From an uncultured Lachnospiraceae bacterium (GTDB lineage: Bacteria; Bacillota; Clostridia; Lachnospirales; Lachnospiraceae): a stretch of DNA of 6,173 nt. The translations under genes were made by a program, and so were the position numbers. The stretch spans positions 1-6,173 of the forward strand of contig CAMWKA010000113.1 of assembly GCA_947174725.1 (NCBI GenBank), given 5' to 3'. Positions 1-5,802 of this stretch are shown here, in pieces (within the stretch, counting starts at the first letter, position 1; each line of letters begins with the position of its first letter). The notes under the pieces were generated by a model. It saw nothing but the letters and a program-made list of their open reading frames with translations. It was not told where the DNA came from and ran no database searches.

Positions 1-2
1 GA

Positions 3-31
3 TTGTAAGGATAATCTCTTTTTGCTATAAT
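3..31 (+). promoter_or_regulatory. Sigma-A-type promoter of the carbamate kinase gene
   Basis: A -35 element TTGTAA (3-8, four of six consensus bases) and a perfect -10 TATAAT (26-31) are separated by exactly 17 bases. A TG at 23-24 makes it an extended -10. Transcription would start near position 38, giving a leader of about 40 bases before the gene. The pieces are seen directly; activity is inferred. Confidence 0.75.
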
Positions 32-65
32 AAAAGATATTAAAAATCATGAAGCCGTATGACAT

Positions 66-70
66 GGAGG
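66..70 (+). promoter_or_regulatory. Ribosome binding site that fixes the carbamate kinase start
   Basis: GGAGG lies six bases before the ATG at 77. An in-frame ATG at 59 exists upstream but has no comparable site in front of it and would add six residues (MTWRLT) ahead of the normal family N-terminus. The start at 77 is therefore preferred. Confidence 0.8.
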
Positions 71-76
71 CTAACT

Positions 77-1015
77 ATGAAAAAAAAGAATGTCGTCGTA
101 TCACTTGGTCATGAAGCTCTCGGCTATACGATCTTAGAACAACAGGGGGCCGTCAAAAAAACGGCAAAGGTACTTGCCGATCTGATAGAACAGGATTATC
201 ATCTGACCATCACCCATTCCAATGGCCGTCAGGTTAGTATGATCCATAAAGCTATGACAGAGCTTAGAAGAGTCTATACTGATTATACGCCCGCGCCTAT
301 GTGCGTCTGCTCCGCAATGAGTCAGGGATATATCGGTTATGACATCCAGAATACACTTCGTTCTGAATTATTATGCAGAGGCATTGCAAAACCGATTGCT
401 ACCATTCTGACACAGGTAACAGTGGATCCCTATGACGATGCGTTTTATGAGCCGAAAAAAGTCATCGGTATCTATATGTCCAAAGAGGACGCTGAACTGG
501 AGATAAAAAAGGGAAACTATGTCCAGGAATCACCAGGCAAAGGATACCGTCGTGTCGTAGCTGCCCCAAAGCCTATCGGCATCGTCGAACTGGATACAAT
601 ACGTACACTGGTTGATGCCGGTCAGATTGTCATTGCCTGTGGCGGCGGCGGTATCCCTGTCATCGAACAAAACCATATCTTAAAAGGCGCGTCCGCAGTC
701 ATCGAAAAAGACAGCATCGCGGGAAAACTGGCTGCCGATCTCGCCTCAGACCAGCTGATCATATTGACCTCCGTAGAATGTGTCTATCGTGATTTTGAAA
801 CAGCGACGCAGGCACCGGTCCGTCATATGACTGTCAGTGAAGCCAAGGAATTGATCGCGGCAGGGCAGTTTGGTCTGACCAATATGCAGCCTAAGATCGA
901 AGCTGCCATCACCTATCTGGAAGCAGTTCCGGAAGGAAGCGTACTGATCACTTCCTTAGACCGGGTCCAGGATGCGCTGAAAGGAAATACAGGAACTCTG
1001 ATTACCTTGAAATAA
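77..1015 (+). CDS. Divergent carbamate kinase (amino acid kinase family)
   Basis: Family members transfer phosphate between carbamoyl phosphate and ADP in the cytosol, giving ATP, ammonia and CO2, usually as the last step of arginine, agmatine or purine breakdown. The 312-residue protein has the normal family length and order: N-terminal glycine loop (9-16), THSNG loop (46-50), AMSQGYIGY (80-88), LTQVTVDP (111-118), GYRRVV (156-161), CGGGGIP (188-194), the nucleotide-site IEKD (209-212) and NMQPK (269-273). Lysines expected at the active site appear kept (Lys128, Lys211, Lys273). Several phosphate-site residues are changed: the usual GGN is GHE (11-13), HGNGPQVG is HSNGRQVS, GSMxPK is TNMQPK, and IDKD is IEKD. 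No arginine deiminase, ornithine or putrescine carbamoyltransferase gene is adjacent. The fold is certain; the exact substrate is not, so arcC is not assigned. It has its own promoter and a strong ribosome binding site. Confidence 0.85.
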   Translation: MKKKNVVVSLGHEALGYTILEQQGAVKKTAKVLADLIEQDYHLTITHSNGRQVSMIHKAMTELRRVYTDYTPAPMCVCSAMSQGYIGYDIQNTLRSELLCRGIAKPIATILTQVTVDPYDDAFYEPKKVIGIYMSKEDAELEIKKGNYVQESPGKGYRRVVAAPKPIGIVELDTIRTLVDAGQIVIACGGGGIPVIEQNHILKGASAVIEKDSIAGKLAADLASDQLIILTSVECVYRDFETATQAPVRHMTVSEAKELIAAGQFGLTNMQPKIEAAITYLEAVPEGSVLITSLDRVQDALKGNTGTLITLK

Positions 1016-1026
1016 ACATCTTTTTA

Positions 1027-2748
1027 TCAATACCCTGCAATTTTCTCATAGGTTCCCACGAGATTGAGCAGCCCGTACCCCATTATACGGTCCGGATATA
1101 CGGTGTCCCGACGTTTTGTCGTACCCCGGATCAGATAATTGCGTATCTCTTTATCATCAAGATAAATATCTTTTTTCAAAATGACGCCCCATTGAAAGAT
1201 CTGCGCGACTGCTCCCGCTGTCAACGCGGCCGCGAAATCCGTACCATTTACTACGCCATATGGCGTAGTATACCCAACCGCCGGTGCGCACAGATCCGGA
1301 TAGATACGGTCATCTGCAGTAAATCCTCTGGAGGAGTTCAGATAAACGCTGTTTTCGTAATTATTATATCCGGATACCACGATGATCCCCCGGTATGGCA
1401 CCGGTGATGTCAACGTCTCATAAGGCGACGAACGGATAAAATATGCCTGATCCTGCAGAAAAGCGCTGATTGGCAGCCACATATGGTATTGCAGATCGAT
1501 TCCAACGTCCTGCGGCATTACCTGAATCGTCCAGATCCCCGCCGTAGGTCTGATCATTCGGATGAAAACCCCCTGCCAGCCGGAATAATCCTCCGCCAGC
1601 ACATAATTGACCTGTAGCTGACTGTCACCATAAACATAAGAATATGTGAGATCCGTCCCATTTTTATTATTGATCATCCCTGTTGATTCTCCTGCCGGAG
1701 ATTTGACGGCAATCTGAAATACGCCGGGCTCCTCCGCCCAGAATTCCAGAAAAAAACCTTTGCTGCCATCTTCCACAAATAGTTCCGTTTCCTTCTGAGA
1801 ATCATCTCCGGCAAGCGATTCCCCGGCATAATGATGTCTCGCGTTTCCTTCATCTCCTCCGCAGGATACAATACAGAAATTACGGATATTTGATATCTCG
1901 GATATCATGGAACTGAGCGCCGTATTCCCCGCATGATTTCCCATACTGCTTCCCAGTCCCAGACATACTACCACCGGCTGTCTGGTTATTTCCACAAAAC
2001 TTCTGACATAGGAAATAGCTGCCATAATATCATTCTCCTGATAACACGGCACCTCATCCGGAATCAGATACAGTTTTCTCAAATATGTCTTCGCCTGCTT
2101 TAATTTTACCACCAGGATCTCTGCATCCGGCGCAGGACTTGTATATATGGTATCCAATACCCTGCCGTTCCCCGCCATCACGGAAGCCAGCGCGCTTCCA
2201 TGCCCGATCTCATCCACGGAAGCGACATACTCCAACGGATTCTCACGGGTCAATGCGTCATTGATCTCCGCCATGGTATATTCTGTCCCATAGGCAAACT
2301 GATTCGGCGGTCTTCCGGTCTGTATGGTCTGATCCCAGATGGCGCGGATCCTGGTCGTCCCGTCTTCATTCCGAAACAAGGGATTCTGATAATCGATCCC
2401 TGTGTCAAGGATGGCAACCAAGACCTTCTGTCCTGTCAGACCAAGGGGTTCTTTCTGGATACTCAGGATCCCCGTGTCACTTAAGGGCAGATAATTAAAA
2501 GGCTCTCTGGAAACTCTGTTAATATTGTTATCAGAAACGATCCCATAACAATTCGGCAGAATAGAAAACTGTTCCGCTGCAGGAAAAATATCCTTTACCT
2601 CATCCAGACTGATATAAATATTGCTGATATTATCCGTGACATTCTGTATACAATAGTCCATAAATCCCATGGACAGGTCGCTCTGATCTATGTTTACTTC
2701 TATGATATCAAGATAATCCTCCGATAGGATCTTTTCCTTACAAGTCAA
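1027..2748 (-). CDS. CspA-like S8 subtilase, probable pseudoprotease
   Basis: This 573-residue protein has the build of clostridial Csp-type subtilases: an N-terminal prodomain-like part (about 1-95), a subtilisin core, a beta-rich insert (about 320-430) before the nucleophile region, and the core's end including RIMGYGLLNL. No signal peptide or membrane segment is visible, so it is probably cytosolic. The catalytic Asp (Asp115 in LDTGID) and His (His183 in GHGS) are present. The nucleophile motif GTS reads GTD (Asp504, codon GAT at 1239-1237), and the oxyanion-hole motif GNEGN reads GDEGN (Asp299, codon GAT at 1854-1852). The frame is open throughout, so this is not decay by frameshift. By analogy with C. 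difficile CspA and CspC, which lack protease activity and act in spore germination signalling, it may bind or regulate a partner; this role is inference. The start is TTG at 2748-2746; no better in-frame start lies nearby, and the N-terminus CKEKILSEDYLDII looks typical. Its ribosome binding site is inside a hairpin. Confidence 0.9.
   Translation of the reverse strand: MTCKEKILSEDYLDIIEVNIDQSDLSMGFMDYCIQNVTDNISNIYISLDEVKDIFPAAEQFSILPNCYGIVSDNNINRVSREPFNYLPLSDTGILSIQKEPLGLTGQKVLVAILDTGIDYQNPLFRNEDGTTRIRAIWDQTIQTGRPPNQFAYGTEYTMAEINDALTRENPLEYVASVDEIGHGSALASVMAGNGRVLDTIYTSPAPDAEILVVKLKQAKTYLRKLYLIPDEVPCYQENDIMAAISYVRSFVEITRQPVVVCLGLGSSMGNHAGNTALSSMISEISNIRNFCIVSCGGDEGNARHHYAGESLAGDDSQKETELFVEDGSKGFFLEFWAEEPGVFQIAVKSPAGESTGMINNKNGTDLTYSYVYGDSQLQVNYVLAEDYSGWQGVFIRMIRPTAGIWTIQVMPQDVGIDLQYHMWLPISAFLQDQAYFIRSSPYETLTSPVPYRGIIVVSGYNNYENSVYLNSSRGFTADDRIYPDLCAPAVGYTTPYGVVNGTDFAAALTAGAVAQIFQWGVILKKDIYLDDKEIRNYLIRGTTKRRDTVYPDRIMGYGLLNLVGTYEKIAGY
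1249..1270. repeat. Perfect 22-bp palindrome inside the subtilase gene
   Basis: The half-site TACTACGCCAT (1249-1259) is followed at once by its exact reverse complement (1260-1270). It could fold as a 9-bp stem with an ATAT loop. It encodes residues around TTPYGVV, just before the GTD motif. A role such as a protein binding site is not shown. Confidence 0.9.
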
Positions 2749-2798
2749 AATGCACCGTCCTGCAAGTCTTTTCTTTATACTATGCAGAACGATGCATT
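2749..2798 (-). promoter_or_regulatory. 16-bp stem-loop covering the subtilase ribosome binding site
   Basis: Arms at 2783-2798 and 2749-2764 flank an 18-base loop. In minus-strand RNA all 16 positions pair, two of them as U.G wobbles; in plus-strand RNA those two would be A-C mismatches, so the structure suits the minus strand only. The 3' arm ends directly against the TTG start codon and contains the AGGA ribosome binding site. It starts 27 bases after the clpX stop. It may block translation of the subtilase on read-through transcripts, or act as a weak terminator for clpX, since only four U follow or overlap its foot before GAC. The pairing is seen; the function is inferred. Confidence 0.7.
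2758..2761 (-). promoter_or_regulatory. Ribosome binding site of the subtilase gene, within the hairpin
   Basis: AGGA lies nine bases upstream of the TTG start at 2748. It is weaker than the sites before the other genes and is fully paired in the 2749-2798 stem. Together with the TTG start this suggests low or conditional translation. Confidence 0.5.
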
Positions 2799-2825
2799 AG
2801 GTTTCCTTTTCCGGGATTGTACAAT

Positions 2826-4376
2826 CTAAGCTCTCAGCTCGATCAACGGCGCTCCTTTGCCTTCAATATACGCTTTCGTGATCGTCACGCATCCGATATT
2901 GTCGTCTTTCGGTATCTCGTACATGATATCCAGCATAAATTCATCGATGATGGAACGCAGCGCCCTCGCGCCTGTCTCCCTCTCCATCGCTTTTTCGGCA
3001 ATCGTCTCCAGAGCGTCCTCATCAAAGCAAAGCTTGACCTCGTCCAACTCTAACAGCTTCTGATACTGTTTCAAAATGGCGTTTTTCGGTTCCTTTAAGA
3101 TCTGGACCAGCATATCCTTATCCAGTCCTTCCAGCGTATAGATCATCGGCAGACGACCCACAAATTCAGGAATCATGCCATACTTACGGATATCCTCCGT
3201 TGTCACCTTGCTCAGAATATTCTTGTCCTTATTAAATTTTCCCTTTAACTCCGCATTAAATCCAATGGAGGTCTGCTTATTGATCCTATCCTCAATGATC
3301 TCTTCCAAACCCGGAAACGCGCCGCCGCAAATAAACAGGATATTCGATGTATTGATCGTGGTTGTTGGCACCATGGCGTTTTTAGAAGACGCGCCGATGG
3401 GCACTTCAATATCGGCGCCTTCCAGCAGTTTCAACATTCCCTGCTGAACGGATTCTCCGCTGACGTCTCTGGAATGAGTCTCTTTCTTCTTCGCGATCTT
3501 ATCAATCTCGTCAATAAAGATAATCCCCTGTTCCGCCTTATCAACATCATTACCTGCCGCCGTCAGAAGTTTGCTGACAACGCTTTCGATATCATCCCCG
3601 ATATAGCCTGCTTCTGTCAGACTGGTAGCGTCGGTGATGGCAAGCGGAACGTCCAACAGTCTCGCCAGCGTCTTTACCAGATAAGTCTTGCCGCATCCTG
3701 TAGGGCCGATCATCAGCATATTGGACTTCTCGATCTCAATATTATCTGTTGTCCCGGTAGCGACGCGTTTATAGTGATTATAAACGGCAACGGACATCAC
3801 CTTCTTCGCATGCTCCTGTCCCACCACATACTCATCCAGCATCGCCTTGATCTTATGCGGTGCCGGAATATCTTCTAACGCCAGCAGCGGTTTTCTTTCT
3901 CCCTTGGAGCGTTTTTTGACCTTAGCTCTCCCCGGAAATCCAAAATCCCCCGACATATCTGCCAGATTGATAAAGCTGAATCTCGGAATCGCTTTTTTTA
4001 CGGTATCCTGCGGCGCGGCTTCCTGATCGGGCGTCTCTGTCGGCGATTCAGGATCTTCCACTTCTGTTGCGGCCAGATCGGTCACTCCCGCCCCTTTTAC
4101 TATTCCATCGTCTGCCGTCCCGTCCACAGCAGACGGATCCACTGTCTGATTCATAGGCGTGATCCGCATGAATGCCGACGGGTTTGTCATTGCGCCGTTT
4201 AAGATATCACCATAATTCTCATCGATCAATTTTGTCATCGAATCCATACAATGACTGCATACATGGATATTGCCCGGCAGGTGAAGCATTTTCCCTGCCA
4301 GGCTTTCCGGACGTCGGCACATCATGCAAAACTCTTCATACTCACCGCCGTCATTTTTGTTCACATTATCTCCCAT
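2826..4376 (-). CDS. clpX: ClpX-family AAA+ unfoldase, long divergent form
   Basis: ClpX unfolds tagged proteins and feeds them to the ClpP peptidase in the cytosol. This 516-residue protein exceeds the usual 410-430. An N-terminal C4 zinc finger (Cys17, Cys20, Cys40, Cys43) is followed by a roughly 120-residue linker (46-167) with an acidic, proline-rich part (about 80-125) and a basic part (150-162). The AAA+ module starts near 168. Visible motifs are Walker A GPTGCGKT (224-231), pore loop GYIG (257-260, usually GYVG), Walker B IIFIDE (285-290), the ClpP-docking IGF (371-373), arginine finger Arg408 in EFVGRLP, and sensor-2 GAR (469-471). The RKH loop, normally GGRKHP, is replaced by GASSKNAM (328-335), and the pore-2 loop before RDVSGE is slightly shorter than in E. 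coli. ClpP docking and ATP hydrolysis should therefore persist, while substrate choice probably differs. No tig or clpP is adjacent, so this may be a second clpX paralog. Its ATG at 4376 follows AGAGG by nine bases. Confidence 0.92.
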   Translation of the reverse strand: MGDNVNKNDGGEYEEFCMMCRRPESLAGKMLHLPGNIHVCSHCMDSMTKLIDENYGDILNGAMTNPSAFMRITPMNQTVDPSAVDGTADDGIVKGAGVTDLAATEVEDPESPTETPDQEAAPQDTVKKAIPRFSFINLADMSGDFGFPGRAKVKKRSKGERKPLLALEDIPAPHKIKAMLDEYVVGQEHAKKVMSVAVYNHYKRVATGTTDNIEIEKSNMLMIGPTGCGKTYLVKTLARLLDVPLAITDATSLTEAGYIGDDIESVVSKLLTAAGNDVDKAEQGIIFIDEIDKIAKKKETHSRDVSGESVQQGMLKLLEGADIEVPIGASSKNAMVPTTTINTSNILFICGGAFPGLEEIIEDRINKQTSIGFNAELKGKFNKDKNILSKVTTEDIRKYGMIPEFVGRLPMIYTLEGLDKDMLVQILKEPKNAILKQYQKLLELDEVKLCFDEDALETIAEKAMERETGARALRSIIDEFMLDIMYEIPKDDNIGCVTITKAYIEGKGAPLIELRA

Positions 4377-4442
4377 CCTCAGTTTCCTCTCTATTTATTC
4401 TCTGCAGCGCCGGACAAAAATTCTTCTGATTGTCCATCCGCA

Positions 4443-4456
4443 TGCTTCATGAAGCA
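4443..4456. repeat. 14-bp perfect palindrome just after htrA
   Basis: TGCTTCATGAAGCA reads the same on both strands and lies two bases beyond the htrA stop codon, in the 82-base gap before clpX. No U-run follows on either strand, so it is not an intrinsic terminator. Its function is unknown. Confidence 0.6.
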
Positions 4457-4458
4457 GT

Positions 4459-5691
4459 TTACTCCGTAGCCATATCAAGCTTACTGCCAAGAGTGACCTC
4501 CAGCGTTATCCGCTGATATCCGCGGGCAGTCTGCCTCATAACTTCTATCTCTACCGTCGAACCGGCCTCATAGTAACACAGCTTATTCGCCAGACTCTGC
4601 ATGGACTTAATGGTCTCCCCGTCAAAGGAAATGATAAAGTCTCCCTGCTGCACTCCTGCTTTTTCTGCTGCCGTATCTTCATAAACCTTCGCCACATAAA
4701 CGCCTTCGGGATAACCATAATACAGGATCTCCTGTGCCGTAGTCGTTGCGCCGCTGATGCCAAGATACCCCTGTTCCTCTTCCGGCAACAGTTCTCTGGT
4801 TTCCTTTAAAGAAAGTTCCTCAATGATCGGTTTCGCTGCCGAGATCGGGATGGCATATCCCATGCCCTCTACGGCACTGCCGCCGATCTTATTGGAATTG
4901 ATACCGATCACTTCACCATTAATATTCAAAAGCGCGCCTCCGGAGTTGCCCGGATTGATTGCCGCATCCGTCTGTATAAATGTTCCGCTGACATTATCCA
5001 TATTCATCTCACGGTCTAAAGCGCTGACAACGCCGGTCGTCACAGACTGTCCATAACCAAGGGCATTGCCGATGGCTATCACCGGCTCGCCTACCTTTAA
5101 GGAATCGGAATCTCCCATCTTAGCGATCGCAATCGTCTCCAACGTCCCTTGTTCCAAATCTTCTATCTTGACCGCGATAACCGCCAGGTCTCTGGACGCA
5201 TCCGTACCTTTTACCTGCGCCGTCGCATCCGTTCCGTCCGCAAATGTCACCGTTATTTCGTTATTGTCCTCTATCACATGATAGTTGGTTACCACCAGCA
5301 GTTCGCTTTCGTTAGAGTCTATGATAATTCCTGAACCGCTTGCATCCGCATCTTTTGTATAATAGTAATAATTATATGTCAGATGATTGGTGATGGAAAC
5401 AATCGCGGGCATCACTTCATCCACGACTTCCGTTACATCCGTATTTACCGTATAGCGCACAGGAATTATCTGTTCCATCGGCTGGTACTCTTCCTTCATT
5501 GAATCCAGTTCGGACTGTACGATCATCGATTCTTCCAAATATTGCGGATCCGCCATCTGCTGACCGGTACTTTCTTCCAATAATCCCGTCGTAAATCCGA
5601 TCTCCCTGACTACAAAAAAAGAAACCGCTGCAAAGGATCCAAACAATATCCCGCATAGACAGGATAAAACGATTTTTTGAAATGCTTTCAT
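4459..5691 (-). CDS. htrA: Membrane-anchored HtrA/DegP-like serine protease with PDZ domain
   Basis: HtrA proteases degrade misfolded proteins outside the cytoplasmic membrane. This 410-residue protein has a short cytosolic end, one membrane segment (about 6-28, no clear cleavage site), a linker (30-85) that may be partly coiled, a trypsin-like domain (about 90-285) and one PDZ domain (about 305-400). The catalytic triad is complete: His138 in TNYHVI, Asp168 in SRDLAVI and Ser250 in NPGNSGGALL. The oxyanion and specificity region QTDAAINPGNSGG is standard. A run of tyrosines (YNYYYY, 106-111) precedes the barrel. The ATG at 5691 has AGGGAGG ten bases upstream. It is probably the first gene of an operon with clpX and the subtilase (gaps of 82 and 77 bases, same strand). 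Regulation is not clear: no consensus sigma-A promoter or CtsR repeat was found, but an inverted repeat lies in the leader region. Confidence 0.95.
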   Translation of the reverse strand: MKAFQKIVLSCLCGILFGSFAAVSFFVVREIGFTTGLLEESTGQQMADPQYLEESMIVQSELDSMKEEYQPMEQIIPVRYTVNTDVTEVVDEVMPAIVSITNHLTYNYYYYTKDADASGSGIIIDSNESELLVVTNYHVIEDNNEITVTFADGTDATAQVKGTDASRDLAVIAVKIEDLEQGTLETIAIAKMGDSDSLKVGEPVIAIGNALGYGQSVTTGVVSALDREMNMDNVSGTFIQTDAAINPGNSGGALLNINGEVIGINSNKIGGSAVEGMGYAIPISAAKPIIEELSLKETRELLPEEEQGYLGISGATTTAQEILYYGYPEGVYVAKVYEDTAAEKAGVQQGDFIISFDGETIKSMQSLANKLCYYEAGSTVEIEVMRQTARGYQRITLEVTLGSKLDMATE

Positions 5692-5733
5692 AACCTGTGT
5701 GCCTCCCTATACCGTTGATTTCAAAAATTTCAT

Positions 5734-5751
5734 TTACAAATGTTATTGTAA
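5734..5751. promoter_or_regulatory. Inverted repeat upstream of htrA, possible operator
   Basis: TTACAA and TTGTAA are separated by six bases, 43 bases upstream of the htrA start. The position suits a regulator of the htrA-clpX-subtilase block. It does not clearly match PerR, Rex or CtsR sites. In so AT-rich a gap it could arise by chance. Confidence 0.3.
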
Positions 5752-5773
5752 TTCGAATTTGTGAAAATTTTTT

Positions 5774-5793
5774 GAAAAAAAGATTGAGAATCT
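5774..5793 (-). terminator. Weak terminator-like hairpin after the glycosyltransferase gene
   Basis: On the minus strand AGATT-CTC-AATCT forms a 5-bp stem with a three-base loop (5793-5781), running straight into a T-run that ends at 5775. It lies about 10 bases after the glycosyltransferase stop. The stem is short and AT-rich, so efficiency may be low and read-through into htrA is possible. Confidence 0.4.
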
Positions 5794-5802
5794 ATGTTTC
5801 CG

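Noticed and set aside
59..76. Upstream in-frame ATG for the carbamate kinase at 59
   Set aside because: It lacks a good ribosome binding site; GGAGG at 66-70 is correctly spaced for the ATG at 77, and the extra six residues do not resemble the family N-terminus.
975..1025. Hairpin near the end of the carbamate kinase gene followed by five T as terminator
   Set aside because: The stem AAGGAAAT/ATTACCTT has an internal mismatch, lies inside the coding end, and the T-run is well separated from it.
1237..1239. Subtilase as a pseudogene because the nucleophile is lost
   Set aside because: The frame is intact over 573 codons, the fold motifs are kept to the C-terminus, and inactive Csp relatives with real functions are known.
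2765..2785. Promoter for the subtilase with -10 TATAAA in the hairpin loop
   Set aside because: No -35 resembling TTGACA is found 16-18 bases upstream, so it is mentioned only as a possibility.
3474..3878. 134-codon open frame on the plus strand opposite clpX
   Set aside because: It lies wholly antisense to a well-conserved AAA+ domain, has no recognisable domain and no convincing ribosome binding site; other antisense frames across htrA and the subtilase fail in the same way.
4411..4436. GGACAA/TTGTCC inverted repeat between htrA and clpX as terminator
   Set aside because: Only six to seven pairs with a 12-base loop, and no U-run follows on the minus strand, so it is too weak to call.
5692..5802. 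CtsR or HrcA heat-shock operators upstream of htrA
   Set aside because: No GGTCAAA-type direct repeats and no CIRCE-like inverted repeat with nine-base arms were found.
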